Counted from the first letter of the stretch, positions 17,204-26,246 are shown. The stretch: 64,000 bases of DNA from Paenibacillus_F sp047238265 (GCF_047238265.1 NZ_JBDFMM010000001.1:4092001-4156000); one strand, 5' to 3'. The notes: generated by a model not told the origin, from the letters alone. A program made the numbers and translations.

Positions 17204-18109
17204 TTATTTGAAGCCGGTCATGGTGATGCCGCGGAAGATCTGCTTCTGAAACAGCAGAAATACCGCAAGGAGAGGCAGAATGGAGACGGCGGCTCCGGCC
17301 ATGATAAGCGTCCAGTTCCCGCTGTCGCCCGACTCGCTGGAGAAGAACGCAAGCCCGACGGGAATCGTCAGCTGCTCCGGCGTCTGCGTAACGATCAGGG
17401 GCCAGATAAACGCGTTCCAGCTGCCCAGAAACGTTAATATGCACAGCGTTGCCAGCGCCGGTTTGACCAGCGGAACGACCACGCGGAGCAGGATGCCCCA
17501 CTCGCCCATCCCGTCGATGCGGGCCGCGTCGAGCAGATCGCGCGGAACGGATTCCATGAACTGCTTCATGAGAAAAATGCCGAACGCGGAAATGAGGCCA
17601 GGAAAAAGAACACCCAGGTACGTATCGACCAGCTCCAGCTTGGCCGCAAGCAGATACCACGGGATGATCAGCATTTCCGTCGGAACCATCAGCGTGCTCA
17701 AAATTCCGACGAAAATGACGGTTTTACCCGGAAACGTGAATTTCGCCAGAATGTATCCGACCACGGTATCGAAAAAGCAGACGGAGACCGTCGTAATGAC
17801 GGCTACGATCAGACTATTGACGATCCAGGCCGTATACAGCGTTTCCGTGAAAAGCGTCCGGATATTGTCCAAAGTCGCCTCCGGGGGAATCAGGCTCAGC
17901 GAAAACACATCCTGCGGCGTTTTCAGCGTGGTGGCGATCATCCACAGAAAAGGGAACACCATGACGGCCGCACCCGCGCCCAGCAGGAAATAGGCCGGAA
18001 AGGCGGAGGGGCGGATACGAATGCCGGTCCGGGCGGTGCTCCTGTCGGTCTTGCCGCCGTCCCGCCTCCGGATTCCCGCATGCTCCGCAGCCCAATCATA
18101 TTTGTTCAT
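17204..18109 (-). CDS. Carbohydrate ABC transporter permease (MalG/UgpE type)
   Basis: The 301-residue inner-membrane permease has a longer-than-usual hydrophilic N-terminus (about 38 residues), then six hydrophobic segments. The EAA loop that contacts the ABC ATPase reads DAARIDGMGEWGILLRVVVP. It is the last gene of a four-gene operon with a second permease, a lipoprotein and an amidohydrolase. GGAGGACGGCC precedes the ATG. No ATPase is encoded nearby, so a shared MsmX-like ATPase is likely, as known for many Bacillales sugar importers. Confidence 0.92.
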   Translation of the reverse strand: MNKYDWAAEHAGIRRRDGGKTDRSTARTGIRIRPSAFPAYFLLGAGAAVMVFPFLWMIATTLKTPQDVFSLSLIPPEATLDNIRTLFTETLYTAWIVNSLIVAVITTVSVCFFDTVVGYILAKFTFPGKTVIFVGILSTLMVPTEMLIIPWYLLAAKLELVDTYLGVLFPGLISAFGIFLMKQFMESVPRDLLDAARIDGMGEWGILLRVVVPLVKPALATLCILTFLGSWNAFIWPLIVTQTPEQLTIPVGLAFFSSESGDSGNWTLIMAGAAVSILPLLAVFLLFQKQIFRGITMTGFK

Positions 18110-18120
18110 GGCCGTCCTCC

Positions 18121-18990
18121 TTAAGATTCGACTTTGCGGTTTAGCGTTTTGAGCTGGAGAAGCGACAAGAGAAGAATAAAGAAGAACAGGACGACGGTCG
18201 CCGCGGCCGCCTGGCCCATATTGAACTGCTTGAACGCCAGCTCGTATATATAAACCGCCACGGATTTCGTGGAGTTAAGCGGTCCGCCCCCTGACGTCAT
18301 GTTTACAATCTGGCTGAAAGACTGCAGATACGAAATGCTGGCGATAATGACGGAAAACAGCAGGACCGGGTTCAGCAGGGGAAGCGTGACATGCACGAAC
18401 CGCTGCCATGCGCCGGCCCCGTCGATGGCGGCCGCTTCCTCGTATTCTTTCGGGATATTTTCCAGACCCGTGAGGAAAATCAGCATTTGGAAGCCGAGGT
18501 TCTGCCAGATCATCGCGGCAGTGACGATAAAAATAGCCTGGTCCGGCGAGCCCAGAAAAAGCTGGGAAGACAGGCCCATTTTGAGCAAAAGGCCGTTAAC
18601 GATGCCGTTCTTCATAAAAATCCAGCGGAACACCCAGCTTACCGCAACGACACTGGTGACGTAAGGCAGAAAATACACGGTCCGGAACAAACTTCTGAAC
18701 CGGATAATCCGCTGAAGAAGCAGGGCGACGGCAAGTCCTGCCGCAAGCTGCCCGGGTACTCCGATCAGGACATAAAGAGCCGTGTTTTTGAGCGAAATCA
18801 GGAACACCGGGTCGTGGTATAAGGCCAGGTAATTGGAGAAACCGACGAACGGCTTCTCCTCGGACAGCAGATCCCATTCGCGGAAACCGACCAGAAAGGA
18901 ATACACGATGGGAATGATCCGGACGCCGATGAAGAACAGCAGCGGAACAAGCAGGCACGCGTAGACGAAAAAGAGCCGCTGCCGCTTCAT
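18121..18990 (-). CDS. Carbohydrate ABC transporter permease (MalF/UgpA type)
   Basis: The 289-residue protein has six hydrophobic segments and an EAA loop reading EAAAIDGAGAWQRFVHVTLP. It pairs with the downstream permease to form the membrane channel of an importer. Its ATG overlaps the stop codon of the binding-protein gene by 4 bp, so translation is coupled. Length and layout are standard for the binding-protein-dependent permease family. The transported solute is not evident from the sequence. Confidence 0.92.
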   Translation of the reverse strand: MKRQRLFFVYACLLVPLLFFIGVRIIPIVYSFLVGFREWDLLSEEKPFVGFSNYLALYHDPVFLISLKNTALYVLIGVPGQLAAGLAVALLLQRIIRFRSLFRTVYFLPYVTSVVAVSWVFRWIFMKNGIVNGLLLKMGLSSQLFLGSPDQAIFIVTAAMIWQNLGFQMLIFLTGLENIPKEYEEAAAIDGAGAWQRFVHVTLPLLNPVLLFSVIIASISYLQSFSQIVNMTSGGGPLNSTKSVAVYIYELAFKQFNMGQAAAATVVLFFFILLLSLLQLKTLNRKVES

Positions 18991-20360
18991 TTTTTAGCCT
19001 GCTTCGCCCAATAGTCGTCGTACAGCTTCTGGGTTTTCGCCACCAGCTCCTCGAAAGCTTTCTCGACGGGAACCTTGTTCAGCACGACGCTGTCCGCGGC
19101 CTGGACGAAATAGTCCCGCTCCAGCTTTTCGTCCACGAAGAAATGGGCGTTGGCGTCGCCGAGCTGGCGGATGAAGGGACCGAGTTTCTCGTCCTTGGCG
19201 TATTTATCCTGAAGAGCCACAGCCTTTGACGCCGGCAGCTCTCCGACTTTTTCCACCCACTGTTCCTGCACTTCTTTGCTCGTCAAAAACTTGAGAAATT
19301 CGGTGGCCGCCTCCAGCTTTTTGCCTTTGGCGTTTTTGGTGATTCCGTTGGCCCAGAAAGAAGCTTGCGTGGCCTTTCCTTTGTAGGCAGGCAGCGGAGC
19401 CACGGCGAAATTCAGATTCGGGGCGTCTTTCTTGATTCCCCCGAGCTGGAACGAGCCGTCGATATTCATCGCGGCGTGGCCGCCTTTGAATGCCGTGATA
19501 TCATCGTTGTAAAAATCCTTCGTTCCGACTTTATGTACGGTGGCAAAATCAAGCAGATACCGGAACGCTTCAAGCCCCGCGGGAGTTTCGTTCCACAGGA
19601 CGCGCTTGCGGTCTTCGCTGATATCCTTGCCTCCGGCCTGATAAACGAGCGCATCCCGGTACCAGTGGTGCAGCTGGGAATTCGGCTGCCAGGCCATGCC
19701 TTCGACGATAAATTCGCCGTTGGCGTCCTTCACGGTCAGTTTCTTCGAATAATCCACGAGCTCCTCCCATGTCGCGGGGGGTTTAGCCGGGTCCAGACCT
19801 ACTTTGGTAAACAAATCCTTGTTGTAATACAAACCCAGCGTCCGGACAGCCGTCGGAATCGCGTAGTAGCTGTCGCCGATTTTGGCCGCTTCAACGAACG
19901 GGAAAAATTCTTCCTTGATCTTCGAATCAGGGAACGATTCCTTCGGTAAAGGCTGCAAATAACCCGAGGCCGTATACTTCGGAAGCCAGCCGTAATACAG
20001 GTTGATTACATCGGGCCCTTTGCCGGCCGGAATCAGCGTCGCCACTTTTTCGTTATACTGGTCGTAAGGAAAATTGGTTTGTTTGACGGTAATGTTCGGA
20101 TGAGTCTTCTCGAATTCCTGAATAAGTGAATGAATGAGTTCCACCTTGACGGGATACTGGTACTGCCAGTACTCGATCGTCACTTTCCCGTCCTGCCCCG
20201 CGCCCCCGGTCTCCTTTCCCGAAGCGTCCTTTGAGCCGCTCCCCGAGCAGCCGGCTGCAAGGCCCGCGCTCATCGCGGCGGCCAGCGTTAATGCCGCAAG
20301 ACGGAAAGTCCCCCTTCGCGGCTTGTCATTTTCTCTTTTGTCCGTGATCCTTTGGCTCAT
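18987..20360 (-). CDS. Extracellular solute-binding lipoprotein of ABC importer
   Basis: The 457-residue protein has a lipoprotein signal: a basic N-terminus, a hydrophobic stretch and the lipobox LAAGC, followed by a Ser/Gly-rich linker. The mature part is a family 1 (MalE/UgpB-like) binding protein with GKGPDVINLYYGWLPKYTAS and the later motif FKGGHAAMNIDGSFQLGGI. The start is ATG with GAGGGG upstream and overlaps the amidohydrolase stop by 4 bp. It delivers an unknown, probably sugar-like, ligand to the two permeases downstream. Confidence 0.92.
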   Translation of the reverse strand: MSQRITDKRENDKPRRGTFRLAALTLAAAMSAGLAAGCSGSGSKDASGKETGGAGQDGKVTIEYWQYQYPVKVELIHSLIQEFEKTHPNITVKQTNFPYDQYNEKVATLIPAGKGPDVINLYYGWLPKYTASGYLQPLPKESFPDSKIKEEFFPFVEAAKIGDSYYAIPTAVRTLGLYYNKDLFTKVGLDPAKPPATWEELVDYSKKLTVKDANGEFIVEGMAWQPNSQLHHWYRDALVYQAGGKDISEDRKRVLWNETPAGLEAFRYLLDFATVHKVGTKDFYNDDITAFKGGHAAMNIDGSFQLGGIKKDAPNLNFAVAPLPAYKGKATQASFWANGITKNAKGKKLEAATEFLKFLTSKEVQEQWVEKVGELPASKAVALQDKYAKDEKLGPFIRQLGDANAHFFVDEKLERDYFVQAADSVVLNKVPVEKAFEELVAKTQKLYDDYWAKQAKK

Positions 20361-21307
20361 AGGATTTCCACCCCTCTAGGTTCTTGAACGCTTGCGGCGG
20401 TTTCCGGTATACGGAGCAGCCTTCTTGCGTTATTGCCGAAAATGCTCCGGATGTCCGTTTCGCTGAAACGAAGTTCCCTGCATACGCGGACCTGGTCCTG
20501 CAAATAGCGGTACACGTACCCGCGGGGAAACCCACTGGAATCCGATCCGTACACGACGCGTTCGGGCCCGATCAGCTCTACGGTTTTGCGGAACAGGGTT
20601 TCCAGTGTCAGGTCGTAAGGCATCCACCGCATCCACTGGTTGGAGCCGGACGTGTCGACGAGCACATTCGGGCATCCCCAGCACAGGTGCAGCAGCTCCT
20701 GGTAGTACCCCGCTCCGAAGTGCGGAATAAGGATCGGAATATCCGTAAATTCCCGGGCTACGTTAAAAATAGCCAAGGGATTGATGTTCCGGTGCTGCAC
20801 GATGCCGCCCGTATGTCCCAATAACCCGAAATGAATCAGTACGGGCAGCTTGCGCTCCGCCAGAAAACTCCAGACGGGCCGCAGCAACGGATCGTCGAGC
20901 GATGTCTGAATAAGCGGGCCGAACAATTTGTATCCCCTGAGCCCCAGCTCGTCTACGGCCCTCTGCAGCTCTTCCACCGCGTCCGGCGCTTCGATGGAAT
21001 GATGGGCGAAGCCCGTAAATTTGCCGGGATACCTGGAGATTTGCTCTCTCAAATCGTCGTTCCCCCGGGCCGTAAGGAAATTCAATCCCCCGATTCCGTA
21101 CTTATCCAGCTCGTCGGCCCAGCGGTCGATAACCGGCCGCTCCGCATCCGGTCCGGCGTCCGGTCCCGACGGAAAATCCCAAGTGAGCCGCATCCGCTCT
21201 GCCCGCCTGGCCTGCGCGCCGTCGATCACTACATCGTGTTTGACAAACTGCTGCGCGTAAGGCAGGTGCCCGTGAATATCGAAGACTTTGAACCCGTCTT
21301 TGAACAT
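20357..21307 (-). CDS. Amidohydrolase-2 family metal-dependent hydrolase
   Basis: The 316-residue protein is a TIM-barrel hydrolase of the amidohydrolase-related type. The metal-binding HxH appears near the N-terminus as FDIHGHLP; further ligands are in VLIHFGLLGH and ILIPHFGAGY, and the catalytic Asp region is VYGSDSSGFPRGYVYR. It is the first gene of the ABC importer operon, with coupled translation to the binding protein. The imported solute may therefore be a substrate of this enzyme (lactone, amide or carboxylate). ATG 21307 follows GGAGGAGGA; the frame to 21352 lacks support. Confidence 0.82.
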   Translation of the reverse strand: MFKDGFKVFDIHGHLPYAQQFVKHDVVIDGAQARRAERMRLTWDFPSGPDAGPDAERPVIDRWADELDKYGIGGLNFLTARGNDDLREQISRYPGKFTGFAHHSIEAPDAVEELQRAVDELGLRGYKLFGPLIQTSLDDPLLRPVWSFLAERKLPVLIHFGLLGHTGGIVQHRNINPLAIFNVAREFTDIPILIPHFGAGYYQELLHLCWGCPNVLVDTSGSNQWMRWMPYDLTLETLFRKTVELIGPERVVYGSDSSGFPRGYVYRYLQDQVRVCRELRFSETDIRSIFGNNARRLLRIPETAASVQEPRGVEIL

Positions 21308-21402
21308 GTCCGTTCCTCCTCCTGCTGCTCCGCTTGCTCGCCGGGTTCTCATCCGTCCCGTCGGAAACCGGGATTTTCCCGTCAGAGCAGGTGCCCGGCA
21401 AA

Positions 21403-21440
21403 TAAAAAAGACACTATCCGCGTTAAACGGAATAGTGTCT
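21403..21440 (-). terminator. Intrinsic terminator downstream of ktrB
   Basis: AGACACTATCCG pairs with CGGAATAGTGTCT around a short loop and is followed on the minus strand by a run of six T. It lies about 115 bp past the ktrB stop codon and about 95 bp before the amidohydrolase start. Confidence 0.75.
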
Positions 21441-21485
21441 CCAGTGGTCTGGTCAACAAGGTATTCTTTTATCCAATTGGAATAC
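21431..21485 (-). promoter_or_regulatory. Candidate promoter and operator of the amidohydrolase-ABC operon
   Basis: On the minus strand TTGACC (21451-21456) lies 16 bp before TATTCC, which falls inside the ktrB terminator stem. Upstream is an inverted repeat GTATTC/GAATAC with 13 bp between arms (21461-21485), and a partly symmetric CCAGACCACTGG follows the TTG. This would be a compact arrangement in which a terminator and the next promoter overlap. Evidence is pattern only. Confidence 0.35.
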
Positions 21486-21554
21486 TAGGAATTATAAAAC
21501 GCCGCCGAAAAACTGTCAAACCCTTTTTTCAGTTTCAGACGGAGACGCGGCCTT

Positions 21555-22910
21555 TTACCCGATTGTAATTTTTCCTTCCGGGTACCGGTACAGCTCTTTC
21601 GTCCCTTTCGGCGTCAGCGCATAGGCAAGTGTCAGCGGGCCCAGCCGGCCGACAAACATTAGCAGCGACATCAAAATTTTGCTGGGCGGGGTAAGATCGG
21701 GCGTCAGCCCCAGGGAGATGCCGGCCGTACCGAAAGCGGACGTGACCTCGAACAGGATTTTGATAAACGGCCCGTCCTGGAGAACCGAAAGAATCATCGT
21801 TCCCGTTACGACCAGAATAAGGGACATCAGCGTCAGCGTCGTCGCCTTATAAATGCGTTCCTCCGGGAGTCTTTTGCGGAAAAATACGATATCCTCCTTG
21901 CCCCGGACCATGGTAATGACCGCGCCGATGAGAATCGCGAACGTCGTAATTTTGATCCCTCCGCCCGCCGAACCCGGCGCCGCTCCGATGAACATGAGGA
22001 TAATCACAAAGAACTGGGTCGCCTGGCGGAACGATTCGATATCGATCGTGTTCATGCCCGTCGACCGGGTCGTCGCCGACTGGAAGAAGGCGGCGAAGAC
22101 TTTGCCCGGCAGGCTGAGCGGCTGCATGGTGAGCGGGTTCGTGTACTCGAAGATGAAGATCACGAGGGAACCGAGCAGAATGAGCAGCCCCGTTGCCGAA
22201 AGCACCACCTTGGAGTGGAGTGTGAGCTGCCGGGTCCGCTTGAATTCGAGTACGTCCGCTATGACGATAAACCCGATGCCTCCCAGAATCATAAGCCCGA
22301 TCACCACAATATTCACGTAAGGATCGTTGACATACGCCATTAAGCTTCCCTGGGCGCCGGGCAGACTGCTGAACAAATCGAACCCCGCGTTGTTGAAGAT
22401 GGAAATACTATGAAAAATGCCAAAGTAAACGGCTTGTCCGAGCGGCATGTCGAAAGCCCAGCGCACGCTCAGAAGGAAAGCCCCCGCCAGCTCGATGGCA
22501 AGCGCGTAAGTCAGCACCTTGCGGATCAGCCGCACGATTCCTTCCACAGATCCTTGATTCATCGCTTCCTGCAGAAGCAGCCGCTCCTTGAGCGTGATCC
22601 GCTTGCGCAGCACGAGCGCGATTAGCGTGGCCATCGTCATAAACCCCAGCCCGCCTGTCTGCACCAGCATAAGGATGACGATCTGGCCGAACAAGGAGAA
22701 ATGCACGCCCGCGTTCAGCACGGACAGCCCCGTCACACAAGCCGCCGAAGTCGCCATAAAAAAAGCGTCCAAGTAAGAGATCGGCTCTCCGGAGGCGGAG
22801 GCGGCAGGCAGCGAAAGCAGCACCGATCCTATTAAAATAATAGCCAGGATTCCGAGCGCCAAAGTTTGCGGCGGCGTAAACCGGATCAGAATCCTTCTTT
22901 GTTTACTCAT
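21555..22910 (-). CDS. ktrB: KtrB/TrkH family potassium uptake channel subunit
   Basis: The 451-residue membrane protein has the four repeated membrane-pore-membrane units of the Trk/Ktr family. The filter-region glycines lie in ATSAACVTGLSVLNAGVHFS, FNNAGFDLFSSLPG, TTRSTGMNTIDI and TSAFGTAGISLGL. KtrB imports potassium, usually with sodium dependence, and is gated by a cytoplasmic KtrA/KtrC ring that is not encoded here. Length fits KtrB/KtrD. The start ATG has AAGGAG upstream. A structured leader with an intrinsic terminator precedes it. Confidence 0.93.
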   Translation of the reverse strand: MSKQRRILIRFTPPQTLALGILAIILIGSVLLSLPAASASGEPISYLDAFFMATSAACVTGLSVLNAGVHFSLFGQIVILMLVQTGGLGFMTMATLIALVLRKRITLKERLLLQEAMNQGSVEGIVRLIRKVLTYALAIELAGAFLLSVRWAFDMPLGQAVYFGIFHSISIFNNAGFDLFSSLPGAQGSLMAYVNDPYVNIVVIGLMILGGIGFIVIADVLEFKRTRQLTLHSKVVLSATGLLILLGSLVIFIFEYTNPLTMQPLSLPGKVFAAFFQSATTRSTGMNTIDIESFRQATQFFVIILMFIGAAPGSAGGGIKITTFAILIGAVITMVRGKEDIVFFRKRLPEERIYKATTLTLMSLILVVTGTMILSVLQDGPFIKILFEVTSAFGTAGISLGLTPDLTPPSKILMSLLMFVGRLGPLTLAYALTPKGTKELYRYPEGKITIG

Positions 22911-22954
22911 GTTTCTAATCTCCTTCTCACTGACACATTCCTTTCTATCCTACC

Positions 22955-23075
22955 CAAAAAAGAAAAGGAAAGCCACCATGAACAGGTGATCTTTCCCGAG
23001 ATGAAAAGGCGGGGGTCTCTACCGGCCCATCGGCCTTTTTCTTATGGCCCCTATGGAGCCGCTATGTATTCGCGG
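22955..23075 (-). promoter_or_regulatory. Structured leader with intrinsic terminator upstream of ktrB
   Basis: On the minus strand three to four hairpins follow one another: CCGC/GCGG (23059-23075), GGCTCC/GGGGCC (23046-23060), AAAAGGC/GCCTTTT (23004-23039), and a strong terminator GGAAAGATCACC/GGTGGCTTTCC (22967-22996) with a long T-rich tail. Only about 45 bp separate the terminator from the ktrB start, too little for a clear promoter, so attenuation of ktrB is possible. Alternatively the last hairpin simply ends the upstream oxidoreductase gene. Hallmarks of the c-di-AMP ydaO riboswitch are not seen. Confidence 0.5.
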
Positions 23076-23106
23076 ACGTATTCTATCACTCTATCCGCCT
23101 AAGGCC

Positions 23107-24096
23107 TTATTGCCTGCTTCCGGTCAGCAAGACCTTCCCGGGCAGACCGGACTCGAAAGCCGCCACGGCGGCATGAACCTCGTCCAGCCCGCAGCGGGCG
23201 GCGATCTTCGCCAGACGCAGTCTTTCATCGCGGACGAGCTCCATGATCTCCCCGAACGTCCCCCGCCACTTCTCGGCGGAAACATGGCGGATCCAGTGCC
23301 GCAGCCAGAACGGCCGCGCGTCCACCCGGTACAGCCGGGACATCTGCGCCCAGTCCACCGGCACCCCGGACAACAGCCCGAGGCTGAACACGGTGCCGCC
23401 GGGCCTCACGCAGCCGGCGAGAGCGGCTCCGTCCAGGCCGCCTATGCTGTCCACGGCCGCGGTCGCACCCCGGCCGCCGGTCCGGGACAGCACCGCCTCG
23501 CGAAGCGGCGTATCGGGCCTGTCGATGACATGAGACGCGCCGAGACGCAGCAGCTCCTCCGTATGGGCTCCGCTGCGGGTAACCGCAATCAGCTCATAGT
23601 TGAAAACCGCCGCCAGCTGCGCGAACACCCGGCCGATCGCCGAGCCGCATGCGTTGACGACGAGCGTATCGCTGTATCCCAGGCGAAGGGACTCGCATAC
23701 CGCCCAGGCGGTGACGGGGTTGATATAGAGCTGGGCCGCCGTCTCGTCGGGAATGTCCGCCGGAACCGGGATGGCCAGCCCGGCGGGCGCAAGGACGGAT
23801 TCCTGCCAAGTCCCCTCGCCCCGCAGCGGCAGCACGCGTTTGCCGAGCAGCTCCGCCGGCACGGAAGGGCCCGTCTCCTCGACGATGCCCACGCCTTCAT
23901 AGCCGGGTACGGCGGGAAGCGCAATCCGGTGGGCGTAGGCTCCCCGCACCGGAATCAGGTCCGAGGGGTTGACGGGCCGGGCCAGCATCCGTACCCGGAT
24001 CTCCCCCGGTCCCGGCGGCACGGCGGGGGCGCTGCGGATCTCCAGCACTTCTGCCGGCGGGCCGAACCGGCTGTAATAGACGCTTTTGTTCAGCAT
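23107..24096 (-). CDS. MDR family zinc-independent alcohol dehydrogenase / quinone oxidoreductase
   Basis: The 329-residue protein has the GroES-like N-terminal fold (RPVNPSDLIPVRGAY, then PGYEGVGIVEETG) and an NAD(P)-binding domain. The nucleotide loop reads NACGSAIGRVFAQLA, an altered form of the usual GxxGxxG; the first two conserved glycines are replaced by Ala-Cys-Gly. No structural zinc cysteines are seen. It resembles enoyl reductase-type members that reduce quinones or enoyl thioesters. GGGAGAGG precedes the ATG. Substrate unknown; it stands alone. Confidence 0.85.
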   Translation of the reverse strand: MLNKSVYYSRFGPPAEVLEIRSAPAVPPGPGEIRVRMLARPVNPSDLIPVRGAYAHRIALPAVPGYEGVGIVEETGPSVPAELLGKRVLPLRGEGTWQESVLAPAGLAIPVPADIPDETAAQLYINPVTAWAVCESLRLGYSDTLVVNACGSAIGRVFAQLAAVFNYELIAVTRSGAHTEELLRLGASHVIDRPDTPLREAVLSRTGGRGATAAVDSIGGLDGAALAGCVRPGGTVFSLGLLSGVPVDWAQMSRLYRVDARPFWLRHWIRHVSAEKWRGTFGEIMELVRDERLRLAKIAARCGLDEVHAAVAAFESGLPGKVLLTGSRQ

Positions 24097-24265
24097 GCTG
24101 TCCTCTCCCGTTGTGTAAATTTTTCCCAGCCCGTCCAGGGGCGGCGCATGGTAAAAAGGAACTGCGGCAAATGTGAGGAGGAGGCTTCTGCCCCGTGCGG
24201 CGCTTGCTGCGGCGCTTGGGCCGCCGTATGCCGGTACCGGTCATCCCTCTACAGCCGCGCCCTGT

Positions 24266-24955
24266 TTACGGCGTTCCGCGCATGTTCTCCCCGGGCTCTC
24301 CGAACGAGATCCCTGCCTTCGCGTCCAGCCGTACCGGACCTCTGTCCGTCCGGACGGCCAGCGGGTAAGGATAAGAGTTTCTTTCGCCCGCAAACCAGAC
24401 CCGGCCTTTTTTCACCACGATAAAAAGCCCCTGCTCGTCGCCGACCGGCGCGAACGTGTCACCCGGTGTCATCCATGCCTCCAGACCCGCCTCCCGCTTC
24501 AAAGCGAGCAAAGCGGCGGAGACATCGTCTACCGGCATTCCGATTTCGCTGACGCACGCAATATCTTCCTCGCTGAACGGTTTCTGCGACGTATTCTCCA
24601 GATTATGCCGCGCAATCAGCTCGACGATATTGCCGGCGGGGTCTTTGAAATAGACGGCGTGGGCATTCCAGCTCTCAAAATGAACGATAGGCGTTCCCTC
24701 CCGGCTGAGCAGTTCAACCCTTTCCCCGAGCCAGCCGGCCGCTTCTTCGATTTTATTCTCGGGAATGTTGAAAGCGAAGTGATAGAAGTTATCTCCGGCC
24801 TCAGCCGCCCGGATGAACGTCACGTTCGTGATCCCGGCCCGGAAGGAAAAGGAGTCGCCGTTCTCTTCGGTGACAGGAAGCCCCAGCCGCTCTCCGTAAA
24901 ATTGTTTTAATTCCGTTATATTTGCGGCGTAGAGGGTAAGCTCCAAAATTTTCAT
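24266..24955 (-). CDS. VOC superfamily protein (two-domain glyoxalase-like)
   Basis: The 229-residue protein begins with a VOC domain (LELTLYAANITELKQFYGER, VYFKDPAGNIVELIAR). A second, more diverged half (VSEIGMPVDDVSAALLALKR) ends in a region predicted to be strand-rich. Metal ligands could be His in HFAFN and Glu in NIVELI. The family includes dioxygenases, glyoxalases and resistance proteins; the reaction here is not known. AAGGAGC lies before the ATG. The 170-bp gap to the oxidoreductase gene contains only Cys-rich reading frames without a ribosome site. Confidence 0.85.
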   Translation of the reverse strand: MKILELTLYAANITELKQFYGERLGLPVTEENGDSFSFRAGITNVTFIRAAEAGDNFYHFAFNIPENKIEEAAGWLGERVELLSREGTPIVHFESWNAHAVYFKDPAGNIVELIARHNLENTSQKPFSEEDIACVSEIGMPVDDVSAALLALKREAGLEAWMTPGDTFAPVGDEQGLFIVVKKGRVWFAGERNSYPYPLAVRTDRGPVRLDAKAGISFGEPGENMRGTP

Positions 24956-25033
24956 GATGTCAGCTCCTTAAAATGAATAAACAAAATGGCGAAAAAATTC
25001 GTCATTTACTATTATTTAGAAAGCACTATTCCC

Positions 25034-25528
25034 CTAAACCGCTTTGTGTCTGCGGTCTCCCAATACGACGGACGTTTCGATCTGACGGTCCGGTATGGTC
25101 CAGTACGTGCGCAGCAGGCGCTCCTTCTCTTCCTCCGGAATGAGAGCGAAGCCGTTTTTGAGGTAAAAGGCGATAGCCCACGAAGCGTCCGCCCACGTAC
25201 CGATCAGGAACGGTTTGTCCGTCAGGTCCGTCAAATGAGCCAGTAGCCGGCTGCCGATGCCGCCCTTGCGCTGGTCTGTCCTCACATAGGCGTGCCGGAT
25301 AAGGGAAACGTCGCCTTTGTCCTGGATGCCCATTACCCCGATCAGACGGCCTCCGTCCTCGTACCCCCAGAACACCACACCGCTCCGGATTTCGTTTTGC
25401 AGCTCCTCCATCGTCATGTAAGGCTCGTGAAACCGGTCGGCCGGTATAATGCCTTTGTAAGCGGCGGCCGCATCGTTAATTATGTCGTAAATATCACGGG
25501 TGTCATGTTCGGTACAAATCCGGATCAT
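25034..25528 (-). CDS. GNAT family N-acetyltransferase
   Basis: The 164-residue protein has the GNAT fold with motif A reading RHAYVRTDQRKGGIGSRLLA, the acetyl-CoA pyrophosphate-binding region (Q/RxxGxG/A), and the motif B region AIAFYLKNGF. It would transfer an acetyl group from acetyl-CoA to an unknown amine. GGGAGG precedes ATG 25528. It is not clearly in an operon with its neighbours. Confidence 0.9.
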   Translation of the reverse strand: MIRICTEHDTRDIYDIINDAAAAYKGIIPADRFHEPYMTMEELQNEIRSGVVFWGYEDGGRLIGVMGIQDKGDVSLIRHAYVRTDQRKGGIGSRLLAHLTDLTDKPFLIGTWADASWAIAFYLKNGFALIPEEEKERLLRTYWTIPDRQIETSVVLGDRRHKAV

Positions 25529-25722
25529 TAAACAATACCTCCCGTTAATCGTGAGTTTGCGCCGTCGGCAAGTGAAGACCCGGTGTCATACAAAGAGAAC
25601 GTCTTGGGCTATACAGGTGCAAGTGCTCTGCCCGCCGTATTTCAAGGTTCATAGACGACCGGTCGTCCCGTCTCTCCCAACAACCGCCGGGCACGCAGTC
25701 ATCCGTGGTGACAGCTTCTGCC

Positions 25723-26172
25723 TTACGGAATCTCATTACCGGCTGTCCGCCGGTTCAGCTTTTTTTCAGCCGATTCATGCCACAAGGCGCTGATTCCGAT
25801 CGTTGTAGCCGTGAAAATCGGGTAAAAGGGCGTTAATAGCAACGTCATCACGTAAACCAAGTAAGCATGATCCTCTCCCGGAAACAAAGCTTCCATAACA
25901 GCGCTGAACAACATCCAGTAAGGAAACCACAGGACCACCGCCCAGAAGGCAAGCATACGCCCTTTCATCCACTTCTTGGTCATCCGCATACACAGCAAAG
26001 TGAGCAGGCCGGCTAAAAAGAGCGCACCTCCGACCACGATCTTCGACGAAGCGGAGTGGGACAAACCCAAAGGCTTGACAACGCTCATTCCGTAAAGCAG
26101 ACATTGTCCGAACACGAGACAGATAAACGCATATCCTGCACTGATTCCGTTCAATTTGAGAAAAACGTTCAC
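25723..26172 (-). CDS. Small four-helix membrane protein, unknown
   Basis: I do not recognise the family. The 149-residue protein has four hydrophobic segments, about residues 8-30, 38-58, 70-95 and 105-130, and a basic C-terminal tail (WHESAEKKLNRRTAG). GTG at 26172 follows AAGGAAGGA and is preferred over the ATG eight codons upstream. The gene stands alone between a GNAT gene and ridA, with AT-poor spacers. Confidence 0.65.
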   Translation of the reverse strand: MNVFLKLNGISAGYAFICLVFGQCLLYGMSVVKPLGLSHSASSKIVVGGALFLAGLLTLLCMRMTKKWMKGRMLAFWAVVLWFPYWMLFSAVMEALFPGEDHAYLVYVMTLLLTPFYPIFTATTIGISALWHESAEKKLNRRTAGNEIP

Positions 26173-26246
26173 CCGTGTTCCTTCCTTTTGCCTCACAGCC
26201 GTTATTTTTCCTGATTATACCATACGCCTCTATCCGCGCCGCAACT

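Noticed and set aside
22911..23106. c-di-AMP (ydaO) riboswitch before ktrB
   Set aside because: The conserved GGGGAACC, GGGGUGAAU and GCUAACCUCG elements were looked for and not found, so only an unnamed structured leader is reported.
24136..24423. Cys-rich small plus-strand gene starting near 24149
   Set aside because: No ribosome site, and most of it overlaps the VOC gene in antisense.
23044..24423. Plus-strand frame of 459 codons over the MDR oxidoreductase gene
   Set aside because: Antisense of a clear dehydrogenase gene with standard motifs.
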